Shown one piece after another: positions 50,995-59,536 of a stretch of 64,000 nt of DNA; the first letter of the stretch is position 1; each line of letters opens with the position of its first letter. The notes under the pieces were generated by a model that searched no databases, was not told where the DNA came from, and worked only from the letters and a program-made list of their open reading frames with translations. The position numbers and the translations under genes are program-made. This DNA is from Phycisphaerales bacterium (GTDB lineage Bacteria; Planctomycetota; Phycisphaerae; UBA1845; UTPLA1), in NCBI GenBank assembly GCA_022360095.1, contig JAKSDK010001512.1:82348-146347 (forward strand). Reading direction: 5' to 3'.

Positions 50995-52602
50995 ATGAAA
51001 CGATTCGTCACTACGTCTCTATTGTTGATGACGCTCTTGCTCGCACGAAGCGGGCATGCCGCGGAAATCATTTCCCAGGAACGATCCGTCACCGTCCACG
51101 CGCTCGCGCTGGACGGCTACTTCGATGACCCGGTCATCGTGGACGACAGCGCAAGTTCCCTGGCCACCGGCCTGTTCGAGGAAGAGCTTGACGCCATTGC
51201 GAATGGAACGGCATCTGAGGTCCGCGCCCGGGCGGATCAGTCCAGCGAGATCAACGCCGGAGCCCTTGCCTTTGAAGCGACGGGCAACGCCGTAGCCTCG
51301 ATGTACATTCAGGGGCTCGGAGAAGCGGATGCGGACAACACGTTTCGTATGACCTTCGAGGTCGGCACCGACGGGAAAGTCACTTTTACGTTAATCAACC
51401 TCATCGTCGACGACCGGTTCGGTAGTGACACGGCGCATGACCGCCCCGGCGACGCGGAAGCCTCGGTTCGCATCCTTGAAGACGGAACCGGAACGGTTGT
51501 CTATGAACAAAGCGTCGTTCTGGACGACCTCGGAACGTTTGAAGAGATTTTGGAAGAGGATCCGATCGACGTGAACCTTGCACCGGGACGTTATGATCTC
51601 GTCATCCGGGCCTTTGCGACCGATGACACGGACAACGACATCAACGAAGTCACGTTCGGTCTGGCGGCAGCGTCTTACGATATTCGTGGCACCGTGTCAG
51701 GCGGCCCTGCCCCGCCCGACACGACTCCGCCGGCAGCACCGACGAATCTGACGGCCGTGGCCGGCGATGGGCAGGTTTCGCTGGACTGGGACGACAATAC
51801 CGAATCCGATCTCCAGGAGTACGGCATCTTCCGCTCGACGACGTCCGGCGGTCCCTACGTCGAAATTGATCGCGACGATCCCAGCCAATTCGTGGATCCC
51901 TTCGCCGTAAACGGTGTCACTTATTTCTACGTCGTCACGGCCAGCGATACATCCAACAACGAAAGCGGCTTCAGCAACGAGGTCAGTGCGACGCCGCAGG
52001 CCCCCGATACCACGCCACCTGCCGCCCCAACGAATCTGACGGCGGTCGGAGGCGACGGCCAGGTTTCGCTGGATTGGGACGACAATACCGAATCCGACCT
52101 CCAGGAGTATGCGATCTTCCGGTCAACGACGTCCGGCGGACCCTACGTCGAAATCGATCGTGACGACCCCAGCCAATTCGTGGACCCCTTCGTCACGAAC
52201 GGTGTCACTTATTTTTATGTCGTTACAGCCCTCGACACGACCGGCAACGAGAGCGCATTCAGTAATGAAGTGAGCGCGACGCCGCAGGCCCCAGTCCCGA
52301 CGACGATGCATGTCGACTCCATCGACCTCGATACGGTCGGCTCTTACAGGAAAAAAGGACGAGCCACCGTCCGAATCGTGGACAACCTCGGGAACCCCGT
52401 GGCAAACGCGACGGTGACGGGAAGCTTCACCGGGAGCTTCAACGAGACGCGCTCCGCGACGACGAACTCTAACGGCATCGCGGTGCTAAAAACAAAGAAA
52501 AGACGCTGGTACCCGAGTTTCACCTTCTGCGTCGACAACGTCACCCACGGAACGCTCACCTATGAGCCGGGTGATAACGTCGAAACGTGCGACAGCTTCT
52601 AG
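50995..52602 (+). CDS. Exported protein with two near-identical fibronectin type III domains
   Basis: 535 residues. Signal peptide (MKRFVTTSLLLMTLLLARSGHA), an N-terminal beta domain (~210 residues) with many acidic loops, then two FN3 domains of 96 residues. Each begins DTTPPAAPTNLTAV and contains DNTESDLQEY-IFRSTTSGGPYVEIDRDD. An Ig-like C-terminal domain with a basic loop (KKKGRATVRIVDNLG and TKKRRWYPS) ends it. Probably a cell-surface or secreted binding protein. GGAGGAGG eight bases before ATG is a strong ribosome-binding site. The 323-base spacer upstream holds no gene; the promoter must lie there. Confidence 0.85.
   Translation: MKRFVTTSLLLMTLLLARSGHAAEIISQERSVTVHALALDGYFDDPVIVDDSASSLATGLFEEELDAIANGTASEVRARADQSSEINAGALAFEATGNAVASMYIQGLGEADADNTFRMTFEVGTDGKVTFTLINLIVDDRFGSDTAHDRPGDAEASVRILEDGTGTVVYEQSVVLDDLGTFEEILEEDPIDVNLAPGRYDLVIRAFATDDTDNDINEVTFGLAAASYDIRGTVSGGPAPPDTTPPAAPTNLTAVAGDGQVSLDWDDNTESDLQEYGIFRSTTSGGPYVEIDRDDPSQFVDPFAVNGVTYFYVVTASDTSNNESGFSNEVSATPQAPDTTPPAAPTNLTAVGGDGQVSLDWDDNTESDLQEYAIFRSTTSGGPYVEIDRDDPSQFVDPFVTNGVTYFYVVTALDTTGNESAFSNEVSATPQAPVPTTMHVDSIDLDTVGSYRKKGRATVRIVDNLGNPVANATVTGSFTGSFNETRSATTNSNGIAVLKTKKRRWYPSFTFCVDNVTHGTLTYEPGDNVETCDSF
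51718..52293 (+). repeat. 288-bp tandem duplication encoding two FN3 domains
   Basis: Unit 1 (51718-52005) and unit 2 (52006-52293) are head-to-tail with no spacer and differ mainly at silent positions and a few loop residues (AVNGVTYFYVVTASDTSN against VTNGVTYFYVVTALDTTG). The in-frame, exact 96-codon period shows a domain duplication within this gene. Confidence 0.9.
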
Positions 52603-52622
52603 CGTCAATCATCGAAATAGAA

Positions 52623-52687
52623 TGAACCATGGTGGTTCACGATCGATATTCGAGCTGCCCCAGGGCGACGCGTCCTGGGACAGCTCG
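52623..52687. terminator. Two successive hairpins between the convergent FN3 and symporter genes
   Basis: The first is the perfect TGAACCA-TGG-TGGTTCA (52623-52639). The second is CGAGCTG-c-CCCAGG with CCTGGGA-CAGCTCG (52651-52687) around a GC-rich loop. They lie in the 149-base gap between two converging genes and are likely a bidirectional transcription-end region, although no U-run follows directly. Confidence 0.5.
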
Positions 52688-52751
52688 AGATCAGGCACAC
52701 CGAACTGCGGGGCCCATCCGCCTTTAAAAAACGACTGGTTTTGGCCATCGC

Positions 52752-54293
52752 TTAAGATGAACTCTTCGACAGTCCGTGAGCAATTGCTTTTCCTGGCATG
52801 GCCAGACTGAATATGACATTGACACAAAGGGCCGCGACGAAAGCCAACGGCAAATTGTAGACTTCGATGCCTTGGTCGCCGGCGTCATAAAAATTGGGCC
52901 AGGCCACCGCGACGGCAAAACCGACAAACATCCCGGAGATGCAGCCCGCGTAACTCGCGCGATTCCAGAGCAGTAATAAGATGAGTTGCGGACCGAACGA
53001 CGCTCCCAACATCGCCCAGGCGTAGTTGAGCACGTAGTCATAGACACTGACTTTTTCATCGATGACAAGCAGGATCGCGCCAATTCCAAGCACCAAAACG
53101 ACGGCACGATTGATTAGCAAGGACAACCTGCTATTGTCGCTCTTGAATACTCGGACAAAAAGATCATTGGCAGCCGCGCTGGCGGCGACGATGAGTTGGC
53201 TGTCGACGGTGGAGAAAATCGCGGAAAGAATGGCAGCCAGAACCATCCCGGCCAAAACACTGGGCAATAGATGCATCGACGCGACCACAAGGCCCGCCTC
53301 GCCTTGCGAGCCTTCCCCAAGCTGCTGCGCCCAACTTGCGCCGGATTCAAAAATCGCTCGAACAACGATCCCTGTTGTCACGGCCCCCCAGATGACCATC
53401 GTCGTCCAAACGCCGGATATGATCCCGGCACGCCGTGCTTCCGAATGATCCTTCAAAGCCATATAACGCACGAGGATGTGAGGCTGACCGGGATACCCGA
53501 AATTGATTCCAAGGGCCCGGCTGCCGAACAGGAAACCGAGCAAACCCCACCCTGACATATGCGGAATCAACCGTGTCAGATCGCCCTTCCCGATGCCGCG
53601 AGTTTCATCCACCACCGAACCGAGCTGCTCGGCGACAAACGTGTAGCCGCCGACGGTCGAAAGCAAATAGACCGGGAAGAAAAACAGCGCGCCGAGCATG
53701 AAGAGCGACTGAACATAATCGGTCCAGCAGGCGGCACGAAATCCTCCGCTTACCGTATAGACAAGCACGATCCCGGCGCCGAGGAGAACGCCAAACGGAT
53801 AGTCAAGACCGAAACTTCCTTCAAACGCCTTTCCCGCCGCTGCCATTTGGCCCGCCACGTAGGCCATCATGGAAGCCATGATGATGACAACGGAAAGGCA
53901 GCGGAGCCACGGTCTGCGTTCTTCAAAGCTGAACGCGAGAAAATCGGGAAGGGTGACGGCGTTCAGCTCTCGGGCACGGTGACCTAAGCGCGAGGCCATG
54001 AAGAACCAGCTAAACAGAAAGCCGAGGACGCAGCCCGGGACAAGCCAGTAAGCTTGTAGGCCGGACGCAAACGCCGTCCCGACGAGTCCGATGGTCACCC
54101 AGCCCGACTCAGCCGACGCCGACGCGGACAGCGCCGCCATCCACGGGCCTAACGAACGACCGGCGAGGAAATAGTCTTCGTTGCTCCGCTGCGCCGATCT
54201 GGAAGCGTAGATTCCGACCAGAACGATTCCCAGTGTGTATGCGGCGAAAGAAATTCCTACGATTGACGTATTGACAGATTCGGCGTCCGGCAT
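52752..54293 (-). CDS. Sodium/solute symporter (SSS family, PutP-like)
   Basis: 513 residues with about 13 membrane helices. Family landmarks are SNEDYFLAGRSLGPWMAALSASASAESGW (helix 1-2 region with sodium-site residues), VYTVSGGFRAACWTDYVQ (the SSS signature), NFGYPGQPHILVRYMALKD and ILSAIFSTVDSQLIVAASAAANDLF. These match proline permease PutP most closely, so sodium:proline uptake is the best guess, though other small solutes remain possible. Single minus-strand gene. Confidence 0.92.
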   Translation of the reverse strand: MPDAESVNTSIVGISFAAYTLGIVLVGIYASRSAQRSNEDYFLAGRSLGPWMAALSASASAESGWVTIGLVGTAFASGLQAYWLVPGCVLGFLFSWFFMASRLGHRARELNAVTLPDFLAFSFEERRPWLRCLSVVIIMASMMAYVAGQMAAAGKAFEGSFGLDYPFGVLLGAGIVLVYTVSGGFRAACWTDYVQSLFMLGALFFFPVYLLSTVGGYTFVAEQLGSVVDETRGIGKGDLTRLIPHMSGWGLLGFLFGSRALGINFGYPGQPHILVRYMALKDHSEARRAGIISGVWTTMVIWGAVTTGIVVRAIFESGASWAQQLGEGSQGEAGLVVASMHLLPSVLAGMVLAAILSAIFSTVDSQLIVAASAAANDLFVRVFKSDNSRLSLLINRAVVLVLGIGAILLVIDEKVSVYDYVLNYAWAMLGASFGPQLILLLLWNRASYAGCISGMFVGFAVAVAWPNFYDAGDQGIEVYNLPLAFVAALCVNVIFSLAMPGKAIAHGLSKSSS

Positions 54294-54724
54294 CTAACAC
54301 TCGCTGCTGTGACCTAAATGAGACATTGTCACGATTTCCCGAGCCATCACCCTTTGTCCCCCGCAACGTCACACGACTCAACATAATTAGCCGGTAGAGT
54401 ATTTTGGTTGATCCCACGGCAATTGTAAGAACAACGACGGCAATTTAGAAGAATTGCTACTACGGAATATTAGGAATATCAGAAGGTTAGAAGAATTTAC
54501 TGCAACAAGCTAGCCATGACGGACGTCATCTGTCAAAATAAAGACGCGGCGGCGGTCGGCTCAGAAAAATTTCTCCGGCCCGAGAATCATTTCTTCTACC
54601 ACCGTCGTCGCTTTTACTTTTTTTATTTAGACATCACCAACCTTGTCGCCGTGAAATTTTTGCTCTCGACCACCGGATTCCCGCTCAGACGATTACCCTG
54701 GTTCGAACCCACGATCACCTCGAG
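54294..54724. other. AT-richer intergenic region between symporter and methyltransferase
   Basis: The 431 bases contain AT-rich stretches (around 54420-54500) unlike the surrounding DNA. A frame starting at 54516 stays open for 84 codons but gives an Arg/Phe/His-rich product of no recognisable kind. I see no structured RNA or gene that I can support; promoters of both divergent neighbours must lie here. Confidence 0.4.
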
Positions 54725-55342
54725 TTGTGCCGGAATATTGAACATTCCCTTGACGAGACCCCGATCGTGAGCGGGAATCGAAAACGTTCCTATGCCTCAC
54801 GTGCGGGAGAAAAGCTTGCATACGCGCTGAAGGAGTTCGGCTTATCGCCGGTGAACTGGGTCTGCGCCGATCTCGGCAGTAGCACCGGTGGCTTTGTCGA
54901 TTGCCTGCTGAAAAACGGGGCGGCCAAGGTGTACGCCGTCGAAAGAGGCTACGGCGTGATCGACTATCTTGTACGATCAAATCCTCGCGTCATCGTCATG
55001 GAACGCACGGATGCGTTGCATGTTCACCTGCCCGAGCCCGTGCACCTCGTGACGATCGACACGAGCTGGACTCGGCAATGTCACATCCTGCCGATTGCTC
55101 GGCGACTTGTGATGAGTCAGGGACACATCGTCACGCTGGTCAAACCACATTACGAGGCCGCACCAGAGTTATTGAATGAGGGCGTCTTGCCGGATGAGCA
55201 CCTTCAACCCGTTGTGCAGGAAATTCGCTCCACGTTGGATCATCTGGGATTGGGCCTGGCCGGTGAAACCGAAAGTCCAATCCGGGGCCACGGCGGCAAT
55301 CGAGAGTGGCTATGGCACCTGCACCATCAAGAAACGCGCTAA
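54725..55342 (+). CDS. TlyA-like FtsJ-fold RNA methyltransferase lacking the S4 domain
   Basis: About 190-205 residues. The TlyA linker YASRAGEKLAYALKEFGL leads into the SAM motif CADLGSSTGGFVDCLLKNGAAKVYAVERGYGVIDYLVRSNPRV and VIVMERTD, then TLVKPHYEA. TlyA proteins 2'-O-methylate rRNA, but the N-terminal S4 RNA-binding domain is missing. The catalytic Lys-Asp-Lys-Glu pattern is only partly evident (DTSW where TlyA has D.SF). The start is unsure: TTG at 54725 or GTG at 54767; the frame is open upstream without ATG. It converges on the S41 protease gene with 11 bases between. Confidence 0.75.
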   Translation: MCRNIEHSLDETPIVSGNRKRSYASRAGEKLAYALKEFGLSPVNWVCADLGSSTGGFVDCLLKNGAAKVYAVERGYGVIDYLVRSNPRVIVMERTDALHVHLPEPVHLVTIDTSWTRQCHILPIARRLVMSQGHIVTLVKPHYEAAPELLNEGVLPDEHLQPVVQEIRSTLDHLGLGLAGETESPIRGHGGNREWLWHLHHQETR

Positions 55343-55353
55343 CGGGCGCGCCG

Positions 55354-57714
55354 CTATCGTTCTTTTGTGGCCGTGATTGCCGACGGACCATCCGCCACTC
55401 GGACCGCACGTTCAAGACGCGGCGCCAGGGCCCAAGGCCGATTGCTCGTCAACTTCATCCTCATCACGTCAAGGGCGACGGCAAGTTGCGGATCAACGTC
55501 GGGATTCGGATCTTCCGGAAGTTTTTCGGCAGGTTCACTCGAAGGTTTCCGACTCAATATTTCCTCGGGAATGTCCTCCTGATCTCTGCCCTTCAAAACG
55601 TCGCGCTCCCGACGCAGTCGCAGGATCTTGCTGATTTCCCGTGGAATCACGTCCACCTTGATATGAGGTTCTACACCCCAGGTCTCGGCGCCCGGCTTCT
55701 TATGCAAAAGGTACCATTTGTCTTCGCCGGGAAGATCCTCGTCCCACTCGTAATAATAGGCCGTTGTCAGCTTCAAGTAGGCCTGATTGCCGACGATCGG
55801 AATAAGAATCTGAACGCTCCCCTTGCCGAAGGTTCGCGTCCCGACAACACAAGCTTCCTGCAAACCGGCCAGCGCACCGGCCACAATCTCACTGGCGCTC
55901 GCGCTGTATTCGTTGACCATGACGATCAAAGGCAAGTCGCCATGACGCCTGCCGCTCCTTGAAGTGCTGGTCATATTCTGCTGATGATTTCGGCCCTTCG
56001 TCCGCACGATCGGCGCGCCCTCTTCCAAGAACAGCTCACACATGTCGCGGGCGCTCGTCAACAAGCCGCCGGGATTAAATCGCAAGTCCAGAATCAAACC
56101 CTGACAATCCTGATCCTTCAACTGCACAAGCGCCGCCTCAAGATCCTCGACGGTCTTGTCCATGAATCCGCTGACTCGCACGTAAGCGATCTTTTGCTTG
56201 GGATCGATGAAATAATCCCAGCCTGTCGGCAGCGTTTTGTCACGCATGTGTCCGTTGACCGTACGAATTTCGATCTGAGACCTTTTGAGCGGAACCTCTC
56301 GCGACGTATTGGCCGTCGGGTCCTTGATTGTCAGCACAACGGTGGTTCCGGGCTCGCCCGTAATCGAACGAACCGCCTCGGTGATGGTCATTTCACGCGT
56401 ATCTTTACCGTCAACCTCCGTGATCAAATCGCCCGGTTTGATCCCTGCGTGATAAGCCGGCGAATCAGGCAACGGCGACTCCACGCGAACCGGGCTCCCC
56501 GGTTGCTGCGTGATTTGAATACCGACGCCGACGAATTTGCCGCGGGTCTGCTTGTTGAACTCCGAGACCTCCGCCGGCCATATGACGGAAGTGAAGTCAT
56601 CAAGCGGATGGAGCAGGCCGGCCACGAACTCATCGACAATCACGTTTTCCGGAAGACGCAAAGTGTCCCGGTTCACATCAAGCACATCGTTGAAAATTGA
56701 CCATACCTGACGGGTCGCGAATTTGCGTCGCCGATCCACTTTCTTGATGAACCCTTCAATCCGCCTGGTGAAACGGGCCACGAGATCCTTTTCGCCCAAG
56801 GCCGGGAACGTCTCCACCAGCGACTCTGTCCGCGCCAGGATGACCAGATGCTCTAACCCGCTTCGACACAACTCTCGGAAATCCGGCTCATCGACATAAT
56901 CCGCCTCGACGCGTTTCAGTATTTCAAGCACGGCGTCGGGCATGACATCCGCCAAATCCGCTCGCCAAGTGCTTTTCTTGCCGTAGATGAAATCGAGGTG
57001 CGCTCGCTGGCGACAATAATCGGCGCCGTCCTCGTATTTCTTGACGTTCGGATAAATCTCCTGAAGGACGAGGTAAAGGCTGAGCGCATCTCGCCATTCA
57101 CCGTCGGCCTTCAACTGCCCGATTTCCTCCTTGGCAAGTCCGACGATCTCAGAAAGCCAAGGCTCAGCCCGGAACGCATCCTCATCGGCAGCGTTGGTCA
57201 TTGCGCTCTGCGCATAAAACAACGGCAGCCACCTGGCATTCGCCTCTTCGTCTTCAGAATCCTCATCTTCAGAATCTTCATCTTCATCCGAGCTCTCTTC
57301 GTCACCGGCGCTCGCGTCTTTTTTGCCGGAGTCCTTTTCAGACACCTCCGGCATCACCGCCGGCTCACGTGCCTTCTTCAACGCCTCCAAAGCCTTGTTC
57401 ACGTGGTACTCGTACATCTGTCGACGATAATCTTCACGACTCTTCGCCAGACTCCGAGCGCTATGCATCCAGTTCAACGCCGACTTCACGTTCTCGTCGC
57501 CCGGTTCAATCTTGTGAACCTGCTCCAGCGTTGTGATCGCTTTTGTAAAGTCCCCGGCCAGAACCTGATCGGACCCCTTCCGCCATAGCTCCCGAGCATT
57601 GGCCGAGAGCAGTTCCGGTCGATCCGGCGCCGCCATAGCGGGAATCGCACTGAGACAAACCACCGCTGCGGTCCATGAATACGCCAAGCGTCGGAATACG
57701 GTCATTTTGTGCAT
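55354..57714 (-). CDS. S41 family carboxyl-terminal processing protease with PDZ domain
   Basis: 786 residues. Signal peptide (MHKMTVFRRLAYSWTAAVVCLSAIPAMA), a TPR-like helical N-terminal half with an acidic stretch (DEESSDEDEDSEDEDSEDEE), then PDZ domain (GKFVGVGIQITQQ...PGDLITEVDGKDT). The S41 catalytic core follows: AYVRVSGFMDKTVEDLE, LDLRFNPGGLLTSA, nucleophile Ser in VNEYSASASEIVAGAL and general-base Lys in TFGKGSVQ. It cleaves C-termini of exported proteins. GGGAGA six bases before ATG sets the start. Confidence 0.94.
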   Translation of the reverse strand: MHKMTVFRRLAYSWTAAVVCLSAIPAMAAPDRPELLSANARELWRKGSDQVLAGDFTKAITTLEQVHKIEPGDENVKSALNWMHSARSLAKSREDYRRQMYEYHVNKALEALKKAREPAVMPEVSEKDSGKKDASAGDEESSDEDEDSEDEDSEDEEANARWLPLFYAQSAMTNAADEDAFRAEPWLSEIVGLAKEEIGQLKADGEWRDALSLYLVLQEIYPNVKKYEDGADYCRQRAHLDFIYGKKSTWRADLADVMPDAVLEILKRVEADYVDEPDFRELCRSGLEHLVILARTESLVETFPALGEKDLVARFTRRIEGFIKKVDRRRKFATRQVWSIFNDVLDVNRDTLRLPENVIVDEFVAGLLHPLDDFTSVIWPAEVSEFNKQTRGKFVGVGIQITQQPGSPVRVESPLPDSPAYHAGIKPGDLITEVDGKDTREMTITEAVRSITGEPGTTVVLTIKDPTANTSREVPLKRSQIEIRTVNGHMRDKTLPTGWDYFIDPKQKIAYVRVSGFMDKTVEDLEAALVQLKDQDCQGLILDLRFNPGGLLTSARDMCELFLEEGAPIVRTKGRNHQQNMTSTSRSGRRHGDLPLIVMVNEYSASASEIVAGALAGLQEACVVGTRTFGKGSVQILIPIVGNQAYLKLTTAYYYEWDEDLPGEDKWYLLHKKPGAETWGVEPHIKVDVIPREISKILRLRRERDVLKGRDQEDIPEEILSRKPSSEPAEKLPEDPNPDVDPQLAVALDVMRMKLTSNRPWALAPRLERAVRVADGPSAITATKER

Positions 57715-58089
57715 AATGTCTCCCGTCCGTTGTCCAATGGCGACCCACCGAAACAAAACGGATCAGCGGGCTCCAGGCCGTCGAGATTCAGGATCGCCGT
57801 TTTCAACACAGAAATCACCGATTCTCGCTCAAACGACCTTGTCTACCTTGGTGAATTATATGGTTCACCTTTGTGAAGGTTCAAGATTTTCGGCCCAAGG
57901 GCCACTCTTCCATTAAATTCATCGGATGGGCTCGCCGCCGTTCTTGATGAACGGCGTCGGGTTTCGATCGTCACGATAATCATCAGGAAAATGACAAAAG
58001 CAAGACGATCGCCCCTTCGAATCGGTTCAGCAAACGATCGGATCTCAGCCTCCGTCGTCCGATACGTTCCCTTGTCATCGCTTCTCGGC
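57715..58089. other. 375-base spacer with small inverted repeats
   Basis: Holds no credible gene. GGTGAA-TTATATGG-TTCACC near 57850 could be an operator for the S41 gene. CGCCGTTC-TTGAT-GAACGGCG (57936-57956) is a perfect hairpin that may end the STAS/anti-sigma transcript coming from the right, although it lacks a U-run. Confidence 0.4.
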
Positions 58090-58476
58090 TCATGAATTCG
58101 GTGACGATGCCAATGCTTCGTCCACCGTTTTGTAGACCTCGAACAACTGGGTCAGGCGCGTCAAATCGAGAAGACGTGCGATGGCCTCTGAAGGCGCGAC
58201 CAAACGAACCTCACCTTGATGACGACGCAAGCGCAGATAACCCGCCACGATGCTGCCGAGCCCCGTCGACTCGATGAAATCCAGGGTCGACATTTCGAGC
58301 ACAATGAATCGAGGCGATTCCGACGCCAGCTTCTTGATGTTCTCGCCTAACTGTGCCGCCACATTCATCGTGCATGAGCCCGACAAGCGCATCACGACAG
58401 AACGGTCATGCTTTTTCACCTTCATCGAAAACGGCGTATCACGAACCGGAAACTGAACGGACCGATTGCTTGCCAT
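58090..58476 (-). CDS. STAS-domain anti-sigma factor antagonist (RsbV/SpoIIAA-like)
   Basis: 128 residues: one STAS domain. The phosphorylation-site loop is LEMSTLDFIESTGLGSIVAG, with Ser-Thr at the regulatory position. In partner switching, the unphosphorylated form binds the kinase/anti-sigma factor and frees its target. It starts three bases downstream of the anti-sigma ATPase gene, so the two are co-translated. An N-terminal extension of ~18 residues precedes the domain. Confidence 0.9.
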   Translation of the reverse strand: MASNRSVQFPVRDTPFSMKVKKHDRSVVMRLSGSCTMNVAAQLGENIKKLASESPRFIVLEMSTLDFIESTGLGSIVAGYLRLRRHQGEVRLVAPSEAIARLLDLTRLTQLFEVYKTVDEALASSPNS

Positions 58477-58479
58477 TGC

Positions 58480-58884
58480 TCACGCCTTGAACTTCACCAG
58501 TCGGACCGAGTGCCCGCCCGCTGCGTATTCAACCTTATCCAGATAAGAACGCATCAGCATAATTCCACGACCGTGCGGTCGATCAATGTTTTCAGGCAGG
58601 GTGGGGTCGGGCACTTTTTCGGGCTCGAAACCTTCGCCCTCATCGTTGATCTCGATTTCGATTCGTTCGCTCGTCACAAGGTAACGAACGATAATGTGCT
58701 TGGAAGGATCACACTTGTTGCCATGCCGGAAGGCATTGGTCATGGCCTCTTCCAGTGCGAGCTTGACGGCAAAAGTCGTGTTCTCGCAATAGCCGCACCG
58801 CTTGATCTCCTCGAGGATTTCCCGCTCGGGTTTCTTTGCGGCGGCCAGATCGTTCGGAACGACGATTTCCTTCAATGCTCTCAA
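58480..58884 (-). CDS. RsbW-like anti-sigma factor / serine kinase (HATPase)
   Basis: 134 residues, a stand-alone GHKL ATPase: N-box LALEEAMTNAFRHGN, G1 INDEGEGFEP and G2 PHGRGIMLMRSYLD. It would phosphorylate a STAS antagonist and sequester a sigma factor or another target. The frame has only TTG starts (58884 or 58875) because a stop lies five codons upstream of the first. Flanked on both sides by STAS genes; no RsbU/SpoIIE-type phosphatase or sigma gene is adjacent. Confidence 0.9.
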   Translation of the reverse strand: MRALKEIVVPNDLAAAKKPEREILEEIKRCGYCENTTFAVKLALEEAMTNAFRHGNKCDPSKHIIVRYLVTSERIEIEINDEGEGFEPEKVPDPTLPENIDRPHGRGIMLMRSYLDKVEYAAGGHSVRLVKFKA

Positions 58885-58921
58885 CCCGCGTCGTAACTAC
58901 CAGTTGCACCCAGCGCCGGGC

Positions 58922-59278
58922 CTAAAATGAGGACTTGGCCTTGTCGATGCTGGCGTGAATGTCAAACACCTTGTTGAGCCGCGTGATTTTGAACACCTCG
59001 TAGATCTGGGGGTTGATGTCGCTTAGCTTCAGCTTGCCGCTCTTTTCTTCCACTTTCTTCTTCAGCGTAATCAACATACCCAGCGCCGCGCTCGAGAGGT
59101 GTTCGACGTTCTTGAAAGAAAGTAGCAGGTTACCCCCGGTCTGCGACTCCACGAGACGACCCAGTTCCTCTTGAATCTCGAGAATGCAAAGCTCGTCCAG
59201 AATCTTTCGGTCCGAAAACTCGACAACGGAGACACCGTTCACGGCTTTGATTTTCAAACGCGATTCCTGCTCAGCCAT
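58922..59278 (-). CDS. STAS-domain protein (second antagonist)
   Basis: 118 residues: a STAS domain with FSDRKILDELCILEIQEELGRLV and the loop LSFKNVEHLSSAALGMLITLKKKV, with a Ser-Ser at the phospho-site. It differs clearly from the other STAS protein of the cluster (KLKLSDINPQIYEVFKITRLNKVF). AGGAG eight bases before ATG. First gene of the three-gene partner-switch cluster and divergent from the S9 peptidase. Confidence 0.9.
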   Translation of the reverse strand: MAEQESRLKIKAVNGVSVVEFSDRKILDELCILEIQEELGRLVESQTGGNLLLSFKNVEHLSSAALGMLITLKKKVEEKSGKLKLSDINPQIYEVFKITRLNKVFDIHASIDKAKSSF

Positions 59279-59536
59279 GTGTGCTACTCCTGACCATGGT
59301 GTGCGTTCTCAATGCTTCGAACCACTAATTCTAGCCATTCCTGCATCTTACGCCAAGCTGCGACGAGACTTCCACTTTGGCTTCGGAGAAATCCCGTCTC
59401 GTCCCGGGCCCGCGTCGAGCCGGAACCTCCGCTTATCTTCATGTTTGACGCACACCTTGTCCAACCATTACGTTTACTCTGGCGAGTTCCAGGATTGCCC
59501 CCATTTTTTCCACTGCTGCGGAGGAGTAAGAAATCG

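Noticed and set aside
54516..54770. 84-codon frame upstream of the TlyA-like gene
   Set aside because: Arg/Phe/His-rich product, overlaps the methyltransferase start and has no recognisable motif; could be real but not supportable.
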